48,031 nucleotides of DNA from Gryganskiella cystojenkinii. Its lineage: Eukaryota > Mortierellomycota > Mortierellomycetes > Mortierellales > Mortierellaceae. The notes below the pieces were generated by a model. The model did no database searches. It saw only the letters and a program-made list of their open reading frames with translations, and had not been told where the DNA came from. Where the stretch lies: the NCBI GenBank assembly GCA_015852425.1, contig JAAAIG010000216.1:1-48031 (forward strand), given 5' to 3'. Shown one piece after another: positions 10,551-20,153 of this stretch (positions are counted from its first letter, which is position 1; each line of letters begins with the position of its first letter). Position numbers and translations under genes: made by a program.

Positions 10551-11678
10551 ATGACCGTCAACGTCCTTCATGAAATGAACCGTGCTTCCTGGAACCAGGT
10601 ACTGTCCGTTTTGTTCCTGTTTCAAGCATAAACCTACTTGCTTCTTCACACACTCACAGTATATGTTTTTTTTTGGGTTTTTTCTTCTCGCGCGTTTTTT
10701 TATTGTCCTGTTTGTTTTAGGCCACAGTAGCACATAACAGCCACAAGGTCGATCAACACTTGTTCTTCAAGAACAAAGGCTCAACACTCTACAGGGAAGA
10801 AAAGGACCTTCTCGGAGATCTCTCTGGTCTCAAGGTCTGTCATATCCAATGCAACGCGGGACAGGATACTCTCTCGCTCGTTACCCGTCTCGGCGCTCAG
10901 AACCCAACCGGTGTCGACATCAGTGATACCGCAGTCGACTTTGCGACTCAATTGGCCAAGGATGCTGGAATCAAGGCCACTTTCATTCGATCGGATGTGT
11001 TGGATTATTTTGTCGAAACTGAACCAGATCAATTTGATGTCGTCTTTGCCAGTTATGGGGTCATTGGTTGGATCGCAAGCATGGAGGTAATTACTTTTCT
11101 CCCCGCCTTGTAGTCGTCCGAAGAGAAAAAGAGTGCGTTGAACCATGACACGCAAAAGAACTGTAATTGTAATACAAAGTTCGCTTCTTTGCTCCATGTT
11201 CTATTAGAAATACACTGCTGGAATTGCAAGGATCCTCAAGCCCGGCGGTCGGTTCTGTCTCGTCGAGTTCCATCCAACGCGATTCATCTTTAACCGGAGC
11301 ATGGTCATTGAATACCCTTATAGTAGCAATGGCGAACACTTTCAGGAGGATGGCGGTGTTCAGGATTACGTTGCGCTGTCAGACGTCGCTGATGGCGAGG
11401 ATCTCATGCCAAACATGAAGTATGCGCAAGGCGTTCAGGATTTCAGAAACACGAATCCCACCAACGAGTTTTGTTGGGGTCTTGCGGATGTCATGGGGAA
11501 CCTGTGCAATGCTGGTTTGCAGATGACGCATTTCAAAGAGTACCCTTATTCAAACTTTAGTAAAATGTTTCACGACGCTACGGTGGAAAAGGTCGAGGAG
11601 GGGCTTCGTTATCGAAACGTTGGACCGATGCTTCCCTTGATGTACTCAATCAGCTTCAAGAAACCTGAGAGATTTTGA
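10551..11678 (+). CDS. Class I SAM-dependent methyltransferase, tandem copy B
   Basis: Second intact copy of the array. Exons 10551-10598, 10721-11086 and 11208-11678 encode 294 aa, the same lengths as in copies A and C. The protein opens MTVNVLHEMNRASW and keeps the HIQCNAGQDTLSL loop, GVDISD and KYTAGIARILKPGGRF. Differences from copy A are scattered substitutions. One example is KATFIRSD in place of EATFIRSD. Another is MVIEYPYSSNGEHFQEDG in the variable region after the core, and a third is CNAGLQMTHF in place of CKAGLQMTHF. Intron 1 (122 nt) has a GTACTG donor; copies A and C use GTAAAA and GTAAAG. Substrate choice in this kind of enzyme is often set outside the Rossmann core, so changes around residues 165-190 could alter specificity; that is inference. 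Confidence 0.93.
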
Positions 11679-11718
11679 AAAAAAAATAGATCTTATTTTG
11701 AGATAATACTTACAGGAG

Positions 11719-11724
11719 AATAAA
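11719..11724 (+). terminator. AATAAA of methyltransferase copy B
   Basis: AATAAA about 40 nt after the stop codon, within the conserved 3' tail of the repeat unit. Confidence 0.7.
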
Positions 11725-12083
11725 CAAAACACATACAAGGTCCACGAAGAAGAATCCTTCATTGACTTGACTTGATTTTAGCGATTGATCCTGAGAATCG
11801 AAACTGAGAGGGGATTGATGCCGGTTTTGATGCAAAGAACAACAAAAATGGAGATTGGGATAATGAACAGCGCCACCCTTCGGTTTCATTTCGATTTGGC
11901 TGAGCTACACATACGCCACGACAGAGGGAACTGGGCACGAGCGCGACTTGCTCCGTATTTTTAACTAGAGTCTGATCTAGGATGATCGACATCCCTCTCC
12001 TTTTTCTCGACGAAATAAGGCTCCATTGGAGCAGATAATTCTCCTGAGTGGATCATTTGTGTTGTTGGCTTCCCATACCCACC

Positions 12084-12094
12084 GGGGGGGGGGG
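12084..12094. repeat. G11 run in an insertion of unit 3
   Basis: Unit 3 contains an extra segment (about 12060-12115) with a G11 run and an A-run between the GAGTGGATCATT block and the TTGGTGTTGTTGGCTGCGCC block. It is absent from units 1 and 2. The segment is flanked by two similar GTTGTTGGCT sequences, as if part of the block had been duplicated locally. Confidence 0.7.
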
Positions 12095-12185
12095 CTCGCT
12101 TTAAAAAAAAATCGTTGGTGTTGTTGGCTGCGCCTCGAATACGCCCTATCCAAGAGAAAAAAAGATTCACCAAAACAGCCATCGT

Positions 12186-12295
12186 CAGATAAGGTCGCAA
12201 TACACCTGCCCGTTGGACTTCCTGGAGCGAAATTTTCTGTCTCGTTTCATTGGCTGGGAGCTAAAGCCGGTCTCCCTAGAAAATCTCGATAAAAG
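12186..12295 (+). promoter_or_regulatory. Promoter block of methyltransferase copy C
   Basis: CAGATAAG (12186-12193), inverted CCAAT (ATTGG, 12249-12253) and GATAAAAG (12288-12295, 134 nt before the ATG) occur in the same order as in copy A. Confidence 0.55.
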
Positions 12296-12421
12296 GGGAC
12301 ACCCGTCGATCTTTTCCCCTACTTTCTTTCTTTCTTGATCCTCATTCTTCTCCTACACTCCTTTACTTTCCTTTTTCCACTATTTACATTCTACACAACC
12401 CCGTGTCTACTTCTTACAAAG

Positions 12422-13534
12422 ATGACCGTCAACGTCCATCATGAAATGAACCGTGCTTCCTGGAACCAGGTAAAGCCCTTTTTGTTCCTGTTTCAAGCAT
12501 AAACCTACTTGCTCCTTCACACACACACAGGATATGCTTTTTTTATGTTTTTTTCTCAAGCATTTTTTATTGTCTTGTTTGTTTTAGGCCACAGTAGCAC
12601 ATAACAGCCACAAGGTCGATCAACACTTGTTCTTCAAGAACAAGGGCTCGACACTCTTCAAGGAAGAAAAGGACCTTCTCGGAAATCTTTCTGGTCTCAA
12701 GGTCTGTCATATCCAATGCAACGCGGGACAGGATACTCTCTCGCTCGTTACCCGTCTCGGTGCCCAGAACCCAACCGGTGTCGACATCAGTGATACCGCT
12801 GTCGACTTTGCGACTCAATTGGCCAAGGATGCCGGGATTGAGGCCACTTTCATTCGATCGGATGTGTTGGATTACTTTGTCGAAACTGAACCAGAACAAT
12901 TTGATGTCGTCTTTGCGAGTTATGGAGTCATTGGTTGGATCGCAAGCATGGAGGTAATTACTTCTACCCTTGTAGTCGTCTGAAGAAAGTGCGTTGAACA
13001 ATGAGATCCAAAGGGACGGCTATTCTAATACAAAGTTCACCTCTTTGCTCCGTGCTCTATTAGAAATACACTGCTGGAATTGCGAGGATCCTCAAGCCCG
13101 GCGGTCGATTCTGTCTCGTCGAGTTCCATCCCACGCAATTCATCTTTGACCGGAACATGGCCATTGCATACCCTTATACTAGCAACGGCGAACACTTTCA
13201 GGAGGACACTGGTGTTCGTGATTATGTTGCGCTTTCAGACGTCGTTGATGGCCAGGAGCTCATGCCAAACATGAAGTATGCGCAAGGCGTCCAGGATTTC
13301 AGAAACACGAATCCCACCAACGAGTTTTGTTGGGGTCTTGCGGATGTCATGGGGAACCTGTGCAAGGCAGGTTTGCAGATGACGCAATTCGAAGAGTACC
13401 CTTATTCAAACTTTTGTAAAATGTTTCACGACATGACGGTGGAAAAGGTCGAGGAGGGGCTTCGTTATCGAAACGTTGGACCGATGCTTCCCATGATGTA
13501 CTCAGTCAGCTTCAAGAAACCCGAGAGATTTTGA
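12422..13534 (+). CDS. Class I SAM-dependent methyltransferase, tandem copy C
   Basis: Third intact copy. Exons 12422-12469, 12588-12953 and 13064-13534 encode 294 aa. The protein opens MTVNVHHEMNRASW, keeps the modified glycine loop HIQCNAGQDTLSL and GVDISD, and ends FKKPERF like its paralogs. It shares TVNV, the GTAATT intron-2 donor and MEVIT-type junctions with copy B. In parts of intron 2 (the CGTCTGAAG and GATCCAAAGGGACGGC blocks) it resembles copy A more closely. That mosaic pattern suggests gene conversion or a complex duplication history. Own differences include LFKEEKDLLGN in place of LYREEKDLLGD, and QFEEYPYSNFCKMF. Substrate unknown. Confidence 0.93.
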
Positions 13535-13576
13535 AAAAAGCGAATAGATCATATATTGACGTAATGCTTACATGGC

Positions 13577-13582
13577 AATAAA
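13577..13582 (+). terminator. AATAAA of methyltransferase copy C
   Basis: AATAAA 42 nt after the stop, followed by the AACAAAAC tail seen in the other two units. Confidence 0.7.
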
Positions 13583-13620
13583 CAAAACATATACAAGGTC
13601 CACGAGGGAAAGAAGACTAA

Positions 13621-14445
13621 GAACGTACCTGAGTAAACTCCATAATGCACGCTTCAGAGAGAGAGAGAGATACAGTGAGATAGAGAGAGAGAACGAGAGT
13701 GGGAAGAAAAAAGCGGATCCTTTCTTGTTCCTCCGACGAGCCTCCTGTTGATCCAGGCAGGCTTGTAACGAGATTTCAGCAAGAGCGTATAATCAGCATG
13801 TAATTCATTGAAGCTCTACATATATTTCCCAAGAGAGTCACCCCCTGTGTTCTAGTATTCTTTCCGCTGTCTTCGTTCAAGGAAGGGCAAAAAAAGAGTT
13901 AAGAGTTGAAGAGAAAGCAGGGGGGGGGGGGGGGGGGAGGGGGTCACCCTCCACCCCGTCATCACTAACATCGCAACTCTCCAACATAACCGTCGCACAC
14001 ACAAAGTCGTAAAAAAATGGAAGATGCGAGCAGGGCTACCAGCAAAAAAAAAAAACTAATTAAGAGTCATTTTGCACCTGATTTGCATGTTATGGACAGA
14101 GGCGACTAGATTTTTCATGAGCAAGCGTTTTTTATTTTTTTATAAGCGTTTTGTCCGCCACCAAAAGCTGCAGTTGAGGGTTTAAACTGATAATCATCGG
14201 CAAAGACAGCTAAAAGAAGGCTACGTGCTCCGCAAGGATACCCGCACAGCAATCGCCACCGCTGATCACGACGTTAGGATGAAATAAACTAAAGCTAATA
14301 AAAGGGATCCTCCCCCCGTTTTCTAATCACACTAATTTAGATGATAATAAACGTGAATTGATTTGAATATTCGCAGATCAACCTATGAGCAGGCGCGTCT
14401 TACATGGCGTTTCCTGTTTTGGGATGCCGTAAATCATCAACTGTC
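13621..14445. other. Intergenic, convergent 3' regions
   Basis: No gene seen between the end of the array and the 3' end of the hydrolase gene. The stretch holds GA-rich tracts (about 13655-13692), a G18 homopolymer (13920-13937) and A/T runs. Confidence 0.6.
13920..13937. repeat. G18 homopolymer
   Basis: Eighteen consecutive G followed by A and a second G5 run. It could form a quadruplex and is a likely sequencing weak point. Confidence 0.9.
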
Positions 14446-15438
14446 CTATCTGCCTGTCGCACCAGCAAACCAAGCTGCAATGTCTCCCACATTGTGGTCA
14501 ACGATATCTGGCTGTTCATAGTGCTGGAAGTGCGAGACCTCATTTTTCCAAATCAGCTTCTTGTTTTTTGTCGGAATAGAGTCAAAATGACGCTTCGCCG
14601 ACGGAGCATTCATGCAGTTGTCTCCATGGATGATGAGTGCAGGTTTCATCAGCTTGGCTACTCCAGGGACAGTTGTATAGCTAAAGTGGTCGAGGTCACT
14701 CATGACGGCATACCGATTCTCAAAGTTTTTGAGCGTCCAAGGCCCGTAAAAGGACCAACTCACTGGCCCGGGAAGGCCTGCAAGAGACCCAACGTTTGGA
14801 TCAGCGGCTTTTGGGTCAACCAGAGGCTGGTAAATGACTTCTCCCGTCTTTTCGTATAGCTCTTTTGCCTTCTTGGCGCGTTCGATTCGCGCCTTGTAAA
14901 GAGCCTCTCCTTGTGCAGGCGTCGGCAAAACCAACGAGCCAACGTCAACGCCGGGCTTTGGGTCCACGCAGCCGGTGCAGATCATATATACATCCGTCTC
15001 GTGGTCGCGGTAATAGCCCGTGACAGACGCGACCGCGACAACGCGGTCATCGTATGATGCAATATCCAGGCATTCAGGACCGCCCTGGCAGACACCGACC
15101 AAGAAGAGCTTGTTCTTGTCCACGTCTCCTCGACCAACAAGGTAATCGAGACCAGAAACAGCGTCTTCGTTCTTCATTTTGGGATTCTCCAGGCGTCGCG
15201 GCTGCCCGGTGCTTTCTCCCACCGTACGAGGGTCGAAAATAAGCGCCGCGTAGCCTTCATCGGCAAGACGAGTGGCATATTGGAAGGGCGCCTGCTCTTT
15301 GACGAACGAGTATGGGCCGAGTACGACGACGCCGGGAGGGTTCTTCACGTTGGTAGGCTTGAATAGAACGCCTGCAATAGTTTCGCCATGAGAGGGATAA
15401 GTCACCTTCTCGGTGGTGTATCGACCATGGAAGACCAT
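14446..15438 (-). CDS. Alpha/beta hydrolase with GxCxG nucleophile elbow
   Basis: A single-exon gene of 330 aa starting at ATG 15438 (MVFHGRYTTEKV). The strand pattern is that of the YcjY/peptidase S15-like and dienelactone-hydrolase-like alpha/beta hydrolases. An early beta strand reads GVVVLGPYSF, followed by LIFDPRTVGES. The nucleophile elbow GVCQGG puts Cys at about residue 117 where most family members have Ser. The acid is in LIIHGDN (Asp about 273) and the base in EVSHFQHYE (His about 303). No signal peptide or membrane span is seen, so a cytosolic location is inferred. The substrate is unknown; a Cys nucleophile is known in dienelactone hydrolases. It is convergent with methyltransferase copy C, about 0.9 kb away. 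An upstream TTG in frame could extend it by seven residues, but the ATG is the better start. Confidence 0.88.
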   Translation of the reverse strand: MVFHGRYTTEKVTYPSHGETIAGVLFKPTNVKNPPGVVVLGPYSFVKEQAPFQYATRLADEGYAALIFDPRTVGESTGQPRRLENPKMKNEDAVSGLDYLVGRGDVDKNKLFLVGVCQGGPECLDIASYDDRVVAVASVTGYYRDHETDVYMICTGCVDPKPGVDVGSLVLPTPAQGEALYKARIERAKKAKELYEKTGEVIYQPLVDPKAADPNVGSLAGLPGPVSWSFYGPWTLKNFENRYAVMSDLDHFSYTTVPGVAKLMKPALIIHGDNCMNAPSAKRHFDSIPTKNKKLIWKNEVSHFQHYEQPDIVDHNVGDIAAWFAGATGR

Positions 15439-16658
15439 TGTGCGTTTTGCGGCAAACAATTGTTGAGGATTGGGAGAGGAGTAAAGTCAAAGAAAGAACT
15501 TGCTGTGCTAAGAGCGTTGAATAGCAGGAGAGAGTGAGGTATTTAAGTCCATTACTAATTGACGGCTCTTATATAGCTGTGAGTGCGTCGGCGATAGACG
15601 GTGCGAGTATCAGAATCAAACAACTCCATAGCGAGCTGAAGAGACGGAGGAGCGACCAACCGACAAGAAATCACAACCGTCTATCGTATGCACATTCGTT
15701 CATGCAATCCACATTCCCATCTCACGCTCGCTCGCTTGGGAATGCAAATACGATCTTGATGATCGGGAAGGGACTTGTTGTTAGGGCAAGTATCAGAATT
15801 AAATAAATCCATAGCGAGCTAAAGAGATGGATGAGCGGTCATCATGCCGAGCAAGAAACCATTGCTGTTTATTGTGTGCACGTTCTTTCATCCAATCCAC
15901 ATTCCCATTTCACATCGAGAGCTCGGGGAAATCAAATATGATCGGTGTTTATCCGGAGGTGCTGTGTTGTTGGACTGGTCTTTGCTGAACTTGGAAAGAG
16001 GTTCTGATGATCCAGGCATCGCCTCGTTGTAATTGACATAACTGGTATTGTCGGCGAAAGTAGCAGTAACAGTCGCAAGGTGAGGCAGTGGATAGGCTAA
16101 CATAAAAAGAGTACAGTACTGTGGTATGAGCACGTTGCTGGATCGCCATAATGAAAACGAGACAAACTTATTTTACAGTAGTACACCGCGCCGGATGGTC
16201 GCACACGTTCATTTGGATGTTGGGCCTCGCTTGCTGTCCATGACCATCACCTTCCACCACTACCTAAAAGGCCTTTATCTCTTCCTTGTCAGACCGACCC
16301 GAATATGGTCTCGATGAGGGACAATGGGCAGTATGCCTGTCAACAAAGACCGGGATAATACCATCACGGCCACAACAATCCCCCTTCTCCTCTCCCACGA
16401 CTTAAGTCTTATTAAAACGAAAGTGGTCATTTGCTGTTAACAGGAATTACATGTTATTATGAAAAAGAGAAATCTGCGCCAAACTGTTATTAGTCATTTT
16501 CGCGTAAAGAACTATGGTTACAAGAAAGAGAAGGTATTTAGCAAAAAGAAGGAGAAGGAGAGATAATGGGATAGGAAAAAAAAGAAAAAGAAAAGAAGAC
16601 GGAGAAAGAGAAAGAGAAGAGCAAAGATTTCTACTAACAACGAGGGCTTCAACTCTGT
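15439..16658. other. Intergenic with an imperfect direct repeat
   Basis: This holds the hydrolase upstream region and the 3' side of the PP2C gene. Apart from the direct repeat at 15605-15945 and a purine-rich stretch (about 16520-16625), I see no gene. A (-) strand reading frame at 15888-16133 has ordinary composition but no start, splice or family match I can name. Confidence 0.5.
15605..15945 (+). repeat. Imperfect direct repeat, two units of about 155 bp, period 183
   Basis: Unit 1 (about 15605-15764) and unit 2 (about 15788-15945) share AGTATCAGAAT, CCATAGCGAGCT, CAATCCACATTCCCAT and a GATC-containing end, with many substitutions between. It lies just upstream of the hydrolase gene and could hold duplicated regulatory sites or be a decayed repeat. 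Confidence 0.75.
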
Positions 16659-18756
16659 TTAAGCAGCGACAGCCTCCTTCTTCAACGCCCGGTTCGAAAG
16701 CGCCTCCTCGGCCAAGATCTCGGGATCCTCATCGCCGTTGGGTCGAACGATCGAGGGGTCTGCAGGCCCCAAGCGTACTGATACCCGGCTACCGACGAAA
16801 TCGTACCATTCCTCGACCGTCCGACCGTTCAGGAACGCGATAATCACCATCGTCATGTTATCGCAACCAATATAGGTCAGTTCACTATCGGCAGCCAGAC
16901 AGTGATCCATCGTCATCTCGCACAATGTCTCCAAGGGGATCCTATCTGCGATTCCCTTGCGAACAAAAGTAACGGCCTCCTGTGACGACATGCAGTCCCA
17001 AATGCCTATTGAGAATCAAAAGAATAATAAGCATAAGTGCGAGCCCGATATAATTGCAATCCATTCCACGGAAAAACAAAACAAAAAGATCTGAAAGAGC
17101 GTTCATTTACCATCGCAAGCAAGAATGAGAAACTCGTCTTCCTCGGTCAATTGGCGCTCGGCGACAATGGGGTTTGCTAATCACACGACAAAGGCGCATA
17201 GTAATACGTTAAAATTGCATCACACAAAGATCTCGTTCTCATTTTTTCCTGCAGTCCGTGAGTCAATATTGTACCTGTGACGATCTGATCCTCGGGTCCC
17301 AAGGTCGCGTTGACCTTGAACTCAAAGTCTCCAAGCGCACGAGAAAGAGCTAAACTGCCGTTGACTCGACCAGACTCGACAAATCCTCCAGCAGCAACAA
17401 TTCTCCGCGATTCCTCTAACATGAACGGAGGTTCAAAAGTTTAAAAAAAGGATAAAAAGAGCAGTTAGACGTGCGGGTTCATAAAGAAAGAAGTTTTTGC
17501 CTGGTCTCATCTCGTATAGAACTACCTCTGTTCACTGGCTTATGATCACTCGACATGATGATGGCGGCACCGTCACTTCCCAGGACAGCGCGAGAGTCTC
17601 CAGCGTTTCCCTATTTGTGCAACGACAAACATACTTCATATCAGCGAAAAAAACAAAAGTAAAAAAGATCTAGTCACCCTGGTCCATGCCGCCCCTTCAA
17701 AATCTCGTTCGCACGAGGTTAAAAACGGGGTTTGTTTGTTTTTGTTGATTCCTTACGACAAAGAGCACATTCTTGTCCGTGATCGTTGCAGTAATAGCGG
17801 TGCACCCGGATGTATCCTCGCCATATTCAGGATCTAAACAGTTAAAAAAAAAACAAAAATAAAAACGGAGGATGCAAAAGGAAGAGAGCAAAGAAAAAAA
17901 AAACAGGAAAGAGATTAATTCCAAAGGGCTCACAAAGCAGACACAGAATAGAAGTCGATTTTTGCTTTTTCTGAGATCTCCCTGCTTTTTCAGTTCATTT
18001 TGTCCAACAGGGAGAACAAAAAGAAACACAGGATGGTGCGTTGTTGTAGTTGCGTACCGAAACGAAGTGCCCTGTCCATCTCTAAGAATCCATGCTTGAT
18101 CGCTGTAGCGTATTCTCCGCGACCAAAAGCCTTGTCGGCCACGATCCGCTTATGCAAGCCATCGCCACTGTACTTTGCCACGTTCGGACCTGGATGACAA
18201 AAAGGAACGAAAAGGATAAAAAAATTTGTCAAGCTGCGGTGTCATTATGCCACGTCCGCATGAAACTGACGCCATTCCGAAAGTGAATATTAAAATACCT
18301 CCGTGTCCGTCGTAAACTCCAAAGAAGGCGGTTCCTTTCGCATCCTCGACTTCCAAGAGCGTAGTGTGGGCGTCTTCCATGGCTATTGACGACAAGAGGA
18401 AATAGAAAAAGAGAGTTTCCGAGTAGGGAACGAGTGTGCACAGTCAAGGGGAAAATATAGCTGGTTTTTTTCGATCCCTCTTTGGAGTGTTGTGACCAAC
18501 GTTCCAATCATGAGTGATAGAGAAGGATCATACGTCCTCGTCAAGAAACAACAACAAAAAAAAAAAAAAAGCAAGAAAATGCAGCAAACAAAGACGACTG
18601 TTCATAAAAAGAACGAAACGAAAAAAAAAATAAAAGACACGAGGTTTTGATACTGACTCGCCATCCTTGCATCGCAGAGGCACCATAGGCATGGCGTCCA
18701 TTGTGTCCGGAGGAAGAATGTTTCTCGGTGATGGGAGCCGAGAGTATTTGACCCAT
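16659..18756 (-). CDS. PP2C-family Ser/Thr phosphatase (Ptc2/Ptc3 type)
   Basis: A Mn/Mg-dependent protein phosphatase; Ptc2/3-type enzymes dephosphorylate stress-MAPK, checkpoint and cell-cycle kinases. Eight exons in transcript order: 18756-18654, 18382-18299, 18189-18058, 17833-17757, 17610-17526, 17415-17275, 17176-17111, 17005-16659. They total 1035 nt (344 aa) with all phases consistent. The start MGQILS fits the family's N-terminal Gly2 (possible myristoylation). All metal-binding residues are present: ED in RVTMEDAH (37-38), DGHGG (59-63), the Asp in GNAGDSR, DGIWD (229-233) and DN in GCDN (278-279). [11 protein letters not shown] is the usual PP2C motif. The C-terminal tail after the catalytic core is short. 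The 5' side is a long gene-free stretch shared with eL38, which runs the other way. Confidence 0.95.
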
Positions 18757-20153
18757 TGTTTAGTTGTTTGTTTGTGTTGTTTGTTGGGATGAGGTAAAGG
18801 GAAGTAAAGAAGAGTGGGTCCTGTTTTTGGTGAATGTGTATTTGTGTGGGGGTGACGAAAAAAAGATAAAAAGTGATCTGGTTGGTTCCTTGCACGCGTG
18901 TTGGTTCTTTGTCAGAGAGACAGACAGACACACAGAGACAGGGTAAGGTTTGAAGTTGAGAGCCGAAGAGAGAAAAGATTGGCGGGAGTGCGGTGACAGT
19001 TGACAAGAAAAGTGTAATATTAAACGTGAACAAAAAAAAAAAAAAAAGATAAGTAACTTCCCACGGAATGTAACAATCATTTTCTCCGTGCATCCATCCA
19101 TCCATCCATGCTGGCTGCTGCTGTGCCACACCCACTCCTATTCTTTTTCACATTGAGGACGTGAACGTGCCATCCATTCTGTCATCATGTCCTGATCAGG
19201 TTTAGCGCGCTTCTGACTGCAACCAACGGTCATTGCGATTCGTCGCTACACTGCAATAAAAAAAAGAAGGAAGAAAGGTCGGGTTCATTCCCGACAAAAA
19301 GTTGGCGACACTGACTCTTCTCATCGTTTGGTTGAAATAGAAACCCATGAGTTTATTTCTGTTTTCTGTGGACAGTCTGATGGTCGTTATCAGAGTCGGG
19401 GGGGGTGTTGCAGATGATGTGATGATGTCGAGTAGGAAATGAGGATTCTTACATGGAGAGTGCGTGTTTTCAAGAGAACGGGTAGATGAAATCGAGTAAG
19501 CAGAAGAGAACTCAGAAAAGGCCAAGGGGACGTGGTGGATAAGAACAAAAAGATAAAAGAAAGGGGAGATAAAGGAACAAAATCTGAAAAAAAAATCAGC
19601 CCCCACAAAATGAACGCAGACTGACGCGCGTGCTCCGTCACATACTTTTTCTTCTCTGCTTTTTAATACCCGGGAAGAGCATGAACACCACCCCGCTAGC
19701 TCGCCTTTGGTTGCCTTCGTCTTCGTTTTTTTAGTGCGCTCTCTGCATGTGCGCGGATGTGTGACAGCACAGCAGAGAAGAAACTGATCAAAGACTGCTT
19801 TGCCACCCCTCAATGCCCTGTCTTATCGACCGTCGAGTTCCCAGCCCCAGGCCAAGAAAGATGACAAAGGATGATGATTAGATAATAGTGGCTGCATCAA
19901 AGCACAGGGCAGTAGTAGTGAAGAATGCAAAAGGGACGACAGGTACAGAAATATAGGGGAGATTCGAGAGGATCGAATTGATCGAGCGACGGTTGAGACC
20001 ACTCACACGACCAACCCAAATCAATCTTTTTACCCCTCAAATCTAAGCGACCTAGATAGTGGCTTGGCTGATCACTTGTTGTATTCGTTAATTTCATTTT
20101 AATGGTCCGCAATTTCCGGATTTGGAACAGTCTTTTCTTACTTTGATTTCAAG
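18757..20153. other. Divergent upstream region between PP2C and eL38
   Basis: About 1.4 kb without a supported gene. It holds A/T runs, CATC tandem repeats near 19091-19108 and the likely promoters of both genes. A long (-) strand frame over 19202-19813 has a composition unlike a protein and no conserved motif. Confidence 0.5.

Larger units (their letters stand above)
8222..13620 (+). repeat. Tandem triplication of a methyltransferase unit
   Basis: Three head-to-tail units start near 8222, 10037 and 11760. Each carries the same order of elements. First comes a CGAAACTGAGAGGGGATTGATG block, then a GAGCGCGAC block, then GATCGACATCCCTC, then CCTGAGTGGA. A CAGATAAG motif, a GATAAAAG element, the three-exon methyltransferase gene and an AATAAACAAAAC tail follow. 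Introns and promoters are duplicated together with the coding exons, so the copying was at DNA level (unequal crossover or similar), not retroposition. Unit 1 begins inside the 5' region of SNU66, so part of that gene's upstream DNA was copied as well. Confidence 0.93.

Noticed and set aside
19202..19813. 203-codon (-) strand open frame between PP2C and eL38
   Set aside because: Cys/Phe-rich composition and T-tract translation; no motif. Treated as upstream noncoding DNA.
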